Below, one piece after another: positions 1 to 5,702 of a stretch of 6,014 bases of DNA. Every line of letters starts with the position of its first letter. Position 1 is the first letter of the stretch. Source of the DNA: Flavobacterium sp. (GTDB lineage: Bacteria; Bacteroidota; Bacteroidia; Flavobacteriales; Flavobacteriaceae); NCBI GenBank assembly GCA_024642295.1, contig JAHEBK010000117.1, positions 1-6,014 on the forward strand, read 5' to 3'. Below the pieces are notes generated by a model that was not told the DNA's origin, made no database searches, and saw only the letters and a list, made by a program, of their open reading frames with translations. The translations under genes were made by a program, and so were the position numbers.

Positions 1-2
1 AA

Positions 3-2090
3 GATGCCGTGGCTCAAAACGCTTATTATCATTTAGGAGAAAGTTATTTGAATTTAAATAAAAAACAAGAAGCGTTGAATGCTTTTAAAAATGCATCAGA
101 AATGGCTTTTGATTTGACAATTCAAGAAGATGCCAGTTTAAATTATGCAAAATTGAGTTACGATATTGGAAACTCATACCAAAGTGTGCCTGCTGTTTTG
201 TTGGGCTTCATTAATAAATATCCAAACAATAGTAATAGACCAACGATTGAGAAATTATTAATCGACTCTTATATTTCCTCTAAAAATTATAACGAAGCTT
301 TGGCTTTATTAGAAAAAAGCAAAAGACCAGAAAATAAATTAGCCTATCAAAAGGTAACTTTTTATAGAGGATTGGAATTGTTTACCGATAGAAATTATCG
401 TGAAGCAGAAAAAATGTTTAAAAAGTCAATTGACAATCAAACGGATGCCGAATTTACTGCAAGAGCTACTTTTTGGAAAGCAGAAACGGAAAACATTTTA
501 GAAGATCACAAGGATGCTTTGTTGAGTTTTAAACAGTTTATGGGATTGCCTCGAGCAACAACAACTCCTGAATATAAAAATATTAATTACAATATTGCGT
601 ATGCTTATTTTAAGTTGAAAGAGTATGATCAAGCAGGTGATTATTTTCAAAAACATATTGATAAAGAAAAAGGCGATAAAGAACGTTTAAATGATTCTTA
701 CCTGCGTTTGGGTGATTGCCGTTTTGTGAATTCAAAATATTACCCAGCAATGGAAGCTTACAACAAAGCAATTGAGTATAATGGTTATGATGCTGATTAT
801 GCTTATTTTCAAAAAGCACTTTGCTATGGTTTTGTGGGCAAAAGTGATAAAAAAATAGACGAATTGAATTTGTTTATTAAAATGTATACCAAGTCAAGCT
901 ACAGAGACGACGCTTTGTATGAGCTGGCAAATACTTATGTGGCAACAAACAAACAAGATTTAGCCTTAAAAACCTATGATCGACTAATTGATGATTATAA
1001 AAAAGGGTCTTTTACAGCCAAAGCTATTTTGCGTCAAGGATTAGTCTATTATAACTCAGATAAAAATGATTTGGCTTTGTCCAAATTTAAAAAAGTAGCT
1101 TCTGATTTTCCTAAAAGCCCAGAAGCTTTAGAGGCTGTTTCAACTGCTAGGTTGATTTATGTAGATAGTGGTCGAGTGAATGAATATGCTACTTGGGTTC
1201 GAACATTAGATTTTGTAGCTGTTTCGGATGCAGAGTTGGATAATGATAGTTACGAGTCGGCTTATAAACAATTCGAGCAAAAGAATAGCAGCCAAGCTAT
1301 TTCAGGATTCAATGCTTATATTTCAAGTTTTCCTAGAGGCTTGCATAGTTTACAAGCTAATTTTTATTTAGCACAATCTTATTTTTCTGAAGGTCAAGAA
1401 TCAAAATCAGTTTCTAATTATGAATATGTAGTGAATCAATCTCGTAACGAGTTTACAGAACAATCGTTAACTCGATTAGGGCAGATTTACTTAAAAAATA
1501 CTGATAAAACGAAAGCAATTTCAGTTTTAGAACGTTTAGAAAATGAAGCAGAATTGATTCAAAATAAAATATTCGCTCAATCTAATTTGATGAAATGTTA
1601 TTATGACAATAAGGATTATGCTCGTTCGGTAGTTTATGCTGAAAAGGTTTTGAATAGTTCCAAAATAGACGATAATGTTAAAAGTGATGCTCAAATTATC
1701 ATTGCACGTTCTGCAATACAAACTGGTGATGAAGCAAAAGCCAGAGCTGGTTTTGCAAAATTGTTACCTATTGCAAAAGGGGAATTAGCAGCTGAAGCAT
1801 TGTTCTATGATGCTTATTTCAAAAATAAGGATGGTAAATTTGAAGCGTCAAATGTTGCGGTGCAAAAAATTGCTAAAAGTTATTCAAGTTACCGTTTTTA
1901 TGGAGCCAAAGGATTGGTCGTGATGGCAAAAAACTTTTATGGTTTAAAAGATAGTTTTCAAGCTACTTATATTTTAGACAATGTAATTCAGAATTTCACG
2001 GATTTCCCTGATGTAGTTGCAGAGGCAAGAAGAGAATTAGACCGAATTAAAACAGAAGAAGCTAAAACAAATTCATCGATAACAAATTAG
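3..2090 (+). CDS. TPR-repeat protein, 3' part (5' end outside window)
   Basis: The reading frame is open from the first whole codon, and the residues before the first possible GTG start at position 9 (Asp-Ala-Val) already fit a TPR helix, so the true start lies upstream; 695 codons are visible. The protein is almost all helical tetratricopeptide-like repeats. Counting from the codon at position 9, clear units start near residues 5 (AYYHLGESYLNLNKKQEAL), 117, 151, 193, 229, 265, 302, 337, 450, 485 and 522, with the usual Tyr/Leu-Gly-Tyr and Ala positions; the last 100 residues are also repeat-like, and a charged tail ends in TNSSITN. Such proteins act as protein-binding scaffolds. In Bacteroidota, long ones of this type are usually exported, but the N-terminus that would show a signal peptide is missing. 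The gene ends 23 bases before a barrel gene on the same strand, suggesting one operon and a shared envelope role (inference). The exact function is unknown. Confidence 0.9.
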   Translation, partial: DAVAQNAYYHLGESYLNLNKKQEALNAFKNASEMAFDLTIQEDASLNYAKLSYDIGNSYQSVPAVLLGFINKYPNNSNRPTIEKLLIDSYISSKNYNEALALLEKSKRPENKLAYQKVTFYRGLELFTDRNYREAEKMFKKSIDNQTDAEFTARATFWKAETENILEDHKDALLSFKQFMGLPRATTTPEYKNINYNIAYAYFKLKEYDQAGDYFQKHIDKEKGDKERLNDSYLRLGDCRFVNSKYYPAMEAYNKAIEYNGYDADYAYFQKALCYGFVGKSDKKIDELNLFIKMYTKSSYRDDALYELANTYVATNKQDLALKTYDRLIDDYKKGSFTAKAILRQGLVYYNSDKNDLALSKFKKVASDFPKSPEALEAVSTARLIYVDSGRVNEYATWVRTLDFVAVSDAELDNDSYESAYKQFEQKNSSQAISGFNAYISSFPRGLHSLQANFYLAQSYFSEGQESKSVSNYEYVVNQSRNEFTEQSLTRLGQIYLKNTDKTKAISVLERLENEAELIQNKIFAQSNLMKCYYDNKDYARSVVYAEKVLNSSKIDDNVKSDAQIIIARSAIQTGDEAKARAGFAKLLPIAKGELAAEALFYDAYFKNKDGKFEASNVAVQKIAKSYSSYRFYGAKGLVVMAKNFYGLKDSFQATYILDNVIQNFTDFPDVVAEARRELDRIKTEEAKTNSSITN

Positions 2091-2113
2091 AGAAATTAGA
2101 AAAAACAAAAAAT

Positions 2114-3892
2114 ATGATATTCAAATTTCAACATAAATTAGTAGTAGTAATGGTTTTAGTGAGCTTTCAGTTTACTATTGCTCAGAAAAAAGAAAACATA
2201 GGGTCTGAGGAAGTAACGGTTGTGAAATCATATAATCCTTCCATTTCAGATGCTTCAAAAATAAAAGAAACACCTTCACTTGATGATGATGGAAATACAA
2301 AAAAAGAAACGATTAAGTATTCTATTTTTTCCTTTCCAGTAGCATCTACATTTGCTCCGTTGAAAGGAAAAGCAGAAGGTGTTGATAAAACAAAACAAGC
2401 GCATTTGTATGATAATTATGCGACTTTAGGATTTGGTAACTTCAGAACTTTAAATGCGGAGTTGTTTGTAAATCAAGAGTTGAATAATAACGATTATGTA
2501 GGGGGGATGTTCCGTCATTTGTCTTCACAAGATGGAGTTAAGGATGCCGAATTGAAAAGCAATTATTACGATACTTCAATAGACTTGACTTATGGAGCAA
2601 CGTATAACAATACTACGTTTAATTTTGATTTAGGTTATAAAAACCAAATTTACAATTGGTATGGTTTGCCAATGGATTTTGGGAGTTTACAAACGCCACA
2701 AGATAGAGAAGATATAATCAATAGTATAAATCCACAGCATTCGTATAATACCTATTCAGTAGGAGGAAGAATTGGTTTTAGTGATAGTTTTATCAATCAA
2801 GCTAATTTGAAATTCACTCATTTTGCCGATACTTTTGGTTCAGCCGAAAACAGATTTTATGCTAAACCTACTTTTCAGTTTGAAGTAGGAGAGGAGTCGG
2901 TAAAAACGGATTTAATTGTGGATTATGTTGGTGGAAGTTTTGAAAACAACTATGCTAAAGACAATTTAGAGCCTATCAAATATGGCTATACAAATATTGG
3001 AATTTCACCGAGTTTTGTAATGCTAAAAGACGATTGGACTTTGAATTTAGGAGCGAGTATTTTTTATAGTTTTGGCTTAGAAAATGCTAAGAATGCCTTG
3101 TTTGTTTATCCACAAGTTACTGCTTCGTACAATGTTGTGGGGGATTTGATGATATTTTATGCTGGAGCTGAAGGGAGCTTAGAGCAAAATTCCTATCAAA
3201 ACTTTGTTGATGGAAATCCATTTTTGTCGCCTACCATGGATGATGCAACGGCTCCAAATTTTATCAGGCCAACCGACAAGCAATATGATTTATTTGCAGG
3301 TTTAAAGGGGAAATTGGCTAATAATGTGAGTTATAATTTAAGAGCATCTTATTTGAATGAAAAGAACAAGGCGTTGTATAAAAGTAATGACTACAATGAA
3401 AATGCTTCGAATGAATTTTATGCTTTTGGGAACTCATTTCAAGTGGTTTATGATGATATGAAAACCTTGAGTTTTTCAGGAGATTTAAAAGCTAGTTTCT
3501 CTGAAAATGTTACGTTTAGCGTGGGCGGTTCAGTTTATAGTTTTAAAAATGACTTTCAACAAGAAGCCTGGAATTTACCAACAGTTAAATTAAACTCTAA
3601 GTTGGATTTCAATATCACACCAAAATGGTTCGCAGGGGCTCAAGTGTTTTATGTTGGAGAGCGAAAAGATATGCAGTTGAATACAGATATTGTTTATATC
3701 ACCCAGCCAGAACCTATAACTATAGACAGTTATTTTGATGTAAATGCTCATATTGGTTATAAACATAACGATCGATTGACTGGATTTTTGAAAGCAAATA
3801 ATATTACCAATCAAAACTATCAAAAATGGTTGAACTATCCAGTTCAAGGATTGCAAATCGTGGTAGGAGCTAATTATAAATTTGATTTCTAG
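2114..3892 (+). CDS. TonB-dependent receptor-like outer-membrane beta-barrel protein
   Basis: This is a 592-residue protein. Residues 1-23 form a signal peptide (Lys-rich start, hydrophobic VVVMVLVSF core, likely cut after Thr-Ile-Ala, leaving Gln24). A short periplasmic stretch holds EEVTVVKSYNPSISDA (32-47), which resembles a TonB box, then a charged linker. From about residue 97 to the end the sequence alternates polar and aromatic/hydrophobic residues with many Gly, Asn and Tyr, as in membrane beta-strands. The C-terminal part, with GFLKANNITNQNYQKW and a final strand ending Tyr-Lys-Phe-Asp-Phe, is typical of TonB-dependent receptors, whose terminal Phe directs barrel assembly. Typical receptors have about 700-1000 residues with a plug of roughly 120; no plug or carboxypeptidase-like domain is evident here. 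It probably sits in the outer membrane and is translated with the upstream TPR gene. The substrate is unknown. The start at 2114 is chosen because it gives a complete signal peptide. Confidence 0.85.
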   Translation: MIFKFQHKLVVVMVLVSFQFTIAQKKENIGSEEVTVVKSYNPSISDASKIKETPSLDDDGNTKKETIKYSIFSFPVASTFAPLKGKAEGVDKTKQAHLYDNYATLGFGNFRTLNAELFVNQELNNNDYVGGMFRHLSSQDGVKDAELKSNYYDTSIDLTYGATYNNTTFNFDLGYKNQIYNWYGLPMDFGSLQTPQDREDIINSINPQHSYNTYSVGGRIGFSDSFINQANLKFTHFADTFGSAENRFYAKPTFQFEVGEESVKTDLIVDYVGGSFENNYAKDNLEPIKYGYTNIGISPSFVMLKDDWTLNLGASIFYSFGLENAKNALFVYPQVTASYNVVGDLMIFYAGAEGSLEQNSYQNFVDGNPFLSPTMDDATAPNFIRPTDKQYDLFAGLKGKLANNVSYNLRASYLNEKNKALYKSNDYNENASNEFYAFGNSFQVVYDDMKTLSFSGDLKASFSENVTFSVGGSVYSFKNDFQQEAWNLPTVKLNSKLDFNITPKWFAGAQVFYVGERKDMQLNTDIVYITQPEPITIDSYFDVNAHIGYKHNDRLTGFLKANNITNQNYQKWLNYPVQGLQIVVGANYKFDF

Positions 3893-3904
3893 CTTAAACA
3901 CTTA

Positions 3905-4087
3905 GAACACAAAGAAAGCACGAAGTTCACAAAGATTTTAATTTGTGTGCTTCGTGCCTTTTTTTGAAATAACTTTTGGTTATTATTAATAACTGATTTT
4001 ATAGAAAATCTGTGATTATTTGTAAAGTTTGATTAATCTTTGGACTATTTTGTGACTTTGCGAAAAACGTAGTGTTCTTTGTGGTTA
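3905..4087. repeat. Convergent intergenic region built of CACAAAG/CTTTGTG units (candidate dispersed palindromic element)
   Basis: The whole space between the barrel gene and the DUF2911 gene carries short related heptamers. On the left are CACAAAG (3908-3914), CACGAAG (3919-3925) and CACAAAG (3928-3934). Their inverted counterparts are CTTCGTG (3950-3956), CTTTGCG (4056-4062) and CTTTGTG (4077-4083), with degenerate copies at 4048 and 4068. The outer ends are roughly inverted (AACACAAAGAA at the left, TTCTTTGTGGTT at the right). Two small perfect palindromes lie inside: GTTATT/AATAAC (3979-3993) and GATTTT/AAAATC (3995-4010). The spacing of neighbouring units is about 8-12 bases. No ORF is present. 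I recall similar CTTTGTGGTTAAA-like strings between genes in flavobacterial genomes, but cannot check copy number here. Confidence 0.45.
3918..3965 (+). terminator. Rho-independent terminator after the barrel gene
   Basis: The left arm GCACGAAGTTCACAAA (3918-3933) pairs with TTTGTGTGCTTCGTGC (3942-3957): 16 positions with one T-G wobble and one T-T mismatch, closed by an 8-base loop. A run of seven Ts follows (3959-3965). It lies 25 bases after the stop codon of the barrel gene. On the minus strand the stem is followed by TTTCTTT, so it may also stop the convergent DUF2911 transcript, less efficiently. Confidence 0.8.
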
Positions 4088-4092
4088 AATAA

Positions 4093-4638
4093 TTATTCTG
4101 TAAATGGAATCACAACTCTTAAATCACCCCAACCTAAGTTTAAGTCAACTCCTTTGTCAGATTTAGTAAAAACCATTGATAATGATTCAAGAGATTCTGT
4201 TCCTTTGGTTACTGCTACCGTTAATCTTGCAATATCATTTTCAGCTTTGTACGTATAAGCGCCCCAAATATTAATTTCTTTGTTGATAATGATGGTGTAG
4301 TTCTCATTTTCTGGAATGGTAAATAAACTATAAGTCCCTGCTTTTATTTTGGTTTTACCAAGATTCATGTCTTTGTAAAAAGTGATTTCATTCGCTTCAT
4401 TGGCTCCTGTTCTCCATACTTTTCCGTTTGGGGCTAGCTCATTCAGGCCGCGTCCTTTTAGTTGTGGTCTGCTGTATGTTATTTTTACAATTTTTGCAGC
4501 GTCTTTATAATTATTTGGATAGGCTGCAACATCCATTGGGCTTTTATCTAAGCTAGGGAATTTTTGAGCATTGATAGACGTGGATAAAAGCATTGTGATG
4601 CCAAAAGTAATAACGGTGATGAGTGTTTTTGTTTTCAT
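4093..4638 (-). CDS. Secreted DUF2911 domain protein
   Basis: A 181-residue protein with a signal peptide at residues 1-24 (MKTKTL start, hydrophobic TVITFGITMLL core, likely cut after Ser-Ile-Asn-Ala, leaving Gln25). The rest matches the DUF2911 family of Bacteroidota along its length: KITYSRPQLKGRGL (52-65), APNGKVWRTGANEANEITF (69-87), KAGTYSLFTIP (99-109), TIIINKEINIWGAYTY (115-130), and a closing WGDLRVVIPF (170-179). The conserved Arg-Pro, Lys-Gly-Arg, Trp-Arg-Thr-Gly-Ala-Asn-Glu and Trp-Gly residues are all present, and the length is usual for single-domain members. No Cys follows the signal peptide, so it is probably soluble in the periplasm or secreted rather than a lipoprotein. The biochemical function of the family is not known to me. 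It stands alone: convergent with the barrel gene and divergent from the Gre-like gene. The start is fixed by the signal peptide. Confidence 0.92.
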   Translation of the reverse strand: MKTKTLITVITFGITMLLSTSINAQKFPSLDKSPMDVAAYPNNYKDAAKIVKITYSRPQLKGRGLNELAPNGKVWRTGANEANEITFYKDMNLGKTKIKAGTYSLFTIPENENYTIIINKEINIWGAYTYKAENDIARLTVAVTKGTESLESLSMVFTKSDKGVDLNLGWGDLRVVIPFTE

Positions 4639-4663
4639 AGTGTTTATTGAAATGTTTAGAAGT

Positions 4664-4671
4664 TAAAATTA
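4664..4671 (-). promoter_or_regulatory. Weak candidate -7 box for the DUF2911 gene
   Basis: Read on the minus strand this is TAATTTTA, which matches the Bacteroidota -7 consensus TAnnTTTG except for the last base. It would place the transcript start near 4657 and give a leader of about 18 bases. No convincing -33 TTTG is seen upstream of it, so the call is tentative. Confidence 0.2.
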
Positions 4672-4679
4672 TCGATTGT

Positions 4680-4720
4680 CTTTTGAAAATGATAAAATAT
4701 GCTGTTAAATTTTCAAAAAG
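4680..4720. repeat. AT-rich inverted repeat in the divergent intergenic region
   Basis: CTTTTGAAAAT (4680-4690) is matched by ATTTTCAAAAAG (4709-4720) in inverted orientation, differing by one extra A, with 18 bases between the arms. It lies 42 bases upstream of the DUF2911 start codon and about 29 bases before the promoter box of the Gre-like gene, so it could be an operator serving either direction. In such AT-rich DNA a chance match is also possible. Confidence 0.3.
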
Positions 4721-4748
4721 ATTCTCTTTAAGAAATAGAATAATAGTC

Positions 4749-4756
4749 TAAATTTG
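4749..4756 (+). promoter_or_regulatory. Bacteroidota-type promoter (-7 box) of the Gre-like gene
   Basis: TAAATTTG is an exact match to the Bacteroidota primary-sigma -7 consensus TAnnTTTG. The TTTAAG at 4728-4733 is at about the right distance to serve as a weak -33 element. Transcription would begin near 4763, leaving a leader of about 57 bases before the ATG at 4820, which contains the inverted and direct repeats annotated separately. Confidence 0.6.
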
Positions 4757-4770
4757 CTTTTTACATATCG

Positions 4771-4811
4771 AAATTCTTAGTTACTCAGAGAACTAAGGAT
4801 TTTAGTTTCTC
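4771..4811 (+). promoter_or_regulatory. Leader with two mutually exclusive hairpins and three TTAGTT(N)CTC copies
   Basis: Hairpin A: AAATTCTTAGTT (4771-4782) pairs with AACTAAGGATTT (4791-4802), 12 pairs including one wobble, loop of 8. Hairpin B: GAGAACTAA (4788-4796) pairs with TTAGTTTCTC (4802-4811), 9 pairs with one bulged T, loop of 5, ending 8 bases before the start codon. Both need bases 4791-4796, so they cannot form together. The same strings can be read as three sites: TTAGTTACTC (4777-4786), inverted GAGAACTAA (4788-4796), and TTAGTTTCTC (4802-4811). This could be an RNA switch, a protein operator, or simply a repeat-derived hairpin. Confidence 0.4.
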
Positions 4812-4819
4812 AAAAAATA

Positions 4820-5269
4820 ATGACTTTCAAACAAAAAATACATTCCCATTATTCCCAACAAGTTCAAGACCGAATTGATGTTTTTAGAGACATGATTTCA
4901 GGTTTAACCGAAGATGCCAAGAACGACGCCAAAGGTTCGGCAGGGGATAAGCACGAAACGGCTTTATCAATGATGCACTTGGAACAAGAAAAACTCAATG
5001 CCAAATTGAGTGAAGTAATTGCTCAAAAATCAGTTTTAGAGAAAATCAATCCCGAAATTGTAGCCGAAACAATTTCGCTAGGAAGCCTCGTAAAAGCAAA
5101 CGGAATTTATCTCTATCTTTCTTTGGCTTTGCCAAAAATCAACACCGACGGAATTAATGTAATCGCGCTTTCGCCACAATCTCCGCTTGGAAATAAACTA
5201 ATGGGAAATAAAGTCGGTTTTACTTTTGAAATTAATGGGACAAAATATTTGATTGAGGAAATCGAGTAA
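4820..5269 (+). CDS. GreA/GreB-like protein
   Basis: A 149-residue cytoplasmic protein without signal peptide or membrane segment, laid out like a Gre factor. Residues 1-78 are strongly helical and charged and fit an antiparallel coiled coil; residues about 84-149 fit the globular C-terminal domain. At the helical turn it has AGDKHETA (41-48), which lines up with the GreA tip GDLxENA; Asp43 and Glu46 fall on the two acidic residues that Gre factors insert into the RNA polymerase secondary channel to hold magnesium. Near the end, IALSPQSPLGNKLMGNKVG (115-133) matches the GreA/GreB Ser-Pro...Gly-Lys segment. It is about 10 residues shorter than typical GreA and diverges enough to be a paralog rather than the main GreA (inference). 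I recall homologs carrying the database name 3-oxoacyl-ACP synthase, which this sequence does not support. It is a single-gene unit with its own promoter and terminator. Confidence 0.7.
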   Translation: MTFKQKIHSHYSQQVQDRIDVFRDMISGLTEDAKNDAKGSAGDKHETALSMMHLEQEKLNAKLSEVIAQKSVLEKINPEIVAETISLGSLVKANGIYLYLSLALPKINTDGINVIALSPQSPLGNKLMGNKVGFTFEINGTKYLIEEIE

Positions 5270-5299
5270 ATTTATTTTAGCAATTCCTACTGTCATTAC

Positions 5300-5333
5300 A
5301 AAGTCTGTCTTTTTTAAGATGGACTTTTGCTTT
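5300..5333 (+). terminator. Hairpin terminator after the Gre-like gene
   Basis: AAAGTCTGTCTT (5300-5311) pairs with AAGATGGACTTT (5316-5327): 12 pairs including two G-T wobbles, with a TTTT loop. The descending arm runs into CTTTTGCTTT. It starts 30 bases after the stop codon. The T tract is interrupted, so termination may be partial. Confidence 0.6.
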
Positions 5334-5385
5334 CACACCTTCGAAATCATTATCAAAAAATGATGATTCCCTAATAAAACTTTTG

Positions 5386-5393
5386 TAAATTCG
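5386..5393 (+). promoter_or_regulatory. Probable -7 box of the gatC-like/gatA unit
   Basis: TAAATTCG matches TAnnTTTG in all but one base and is followed by CGACC, a context common at flavobacterial starts of transcription. A start near 5400 would give a leader of about 30 bases to the ATG at 5431, and would leave the in-frame TTG at 5407 too close to the transcript end to be the start codon. No clear -33 element is seen. Confidence 0.4.
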
Positions 5394-5430
5394 CGACCTT
5401 AAAAGTTTGACTTTAAAACCCAATACAATT

Positions 5431-5700
5431 ATGAGTAAAATAATGACAGTCGACGTCTTGTCGAGTATTAAAGGAGCGCAACCTTCCGAGAGTGTGAACA
5501 AATTGTTTGATGTAATTAAGAATGCCAATGCCTCAAATAATAACGCTGCTAATAATGTCAATCGTAATTGTGTGTTGGTGAGTGATTTAAGAGAAGATTT
5601 GGTTGTTGAAAGTTCTGAGATAGAGAGACAAATCATTATCGAAAACTTCCCGAACAAGAAAAATGGATTTTTGGTGGTTGCTAAAGTAATAGAAGGATAA
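5431..5700 (+). CDS. GatC-like small protein (amidotransferase subunit C, divergent)
   Basis: An 89-residue cytoplasmic protein. The start at 5431 (MSKIMTVDV) is preferred over an in-frame TTG at 5407 because of the promoter position. Its C-terminal half follows the GatC pattern: VNKLFDVIKNAN (22-33) for the helix before the linker, then LREDLV (53-58) for the hallmark Leu-Arg-Glu-Asp-x-Val, ENFP (71-74) for Asn-Ala-Pro, and GFLVVAKVIE (79-88) for Gly-Phe-x-x-Val-Pro-Lys-Val-Ile-Glu. The usual first helix (Leu-Ala-x-Leu-Ala-Arg-Leu) is not recognisable and the middle is an Asn/Ala-rich stretch (NASNNNAANN). GatC wraps around GatA and stabilises the GatA-GatB complex that amidates Glu-tRNA(Gln) or Asp-tRNA(Asn). 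The next gene, starting 2 bases later, is a GatA-type amidase, which strongly supports the assignment. An automatic annotation might call it hypothetical. Confidence 0.6.
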   Translation: MSKIMTVDVLSSIKGAQPSESVNKLFDVIKNANASNNNAANNVNRNCVLVSDLREDLVVESSEIERQIIIENFPNKKNGFLVVAKVIEG

Positions 5701-5702
5701 AC

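Noticed and set aside
9..11. GTG at position 9 as the real start of the TPR protein
   Set aside because: The frame is open to the window edge and the preceding residues continue the TPR helix, so the gene begins outside the window.
2501..2506. Run of six Gs in the barrel gene as a phase-variation tract
   Set aside because: It is notable in AT-rich DNA but short, encodes an in-frame Gly-Gly in the barrel, and the frame is intact on both sides. There is no evidence of slippage.
3590..3901. 103-codon open frame on the minus strand
   Set aside because: It lies antisense to the barrel's C-terminal strands, which are clearly coding on the plus strand.
4820..5269. 3-oxoacyl-ACP synthase identity for the 149-residue protein
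   Set aside because: It has no thiolase-fold length, no catalytic Cys and no Cys-His-Asn/His pattern. The layout and motifs are Gre-like instead.
5345..5368. AATCAT...ATGATT inverted repeat before the gatC-like gene
   Set aside because: The arms are only 6 bases long with a 12-base AT-rich loop, which is expected by chance here.
5407..5430. TTG-initiated N-terminal extension of the GatC-like protein
   Set aside because: It would begin only a few bases after the predicted transcript start and adds eight residues without GatC resemblance. The ATG at 5431 is the simpler start.
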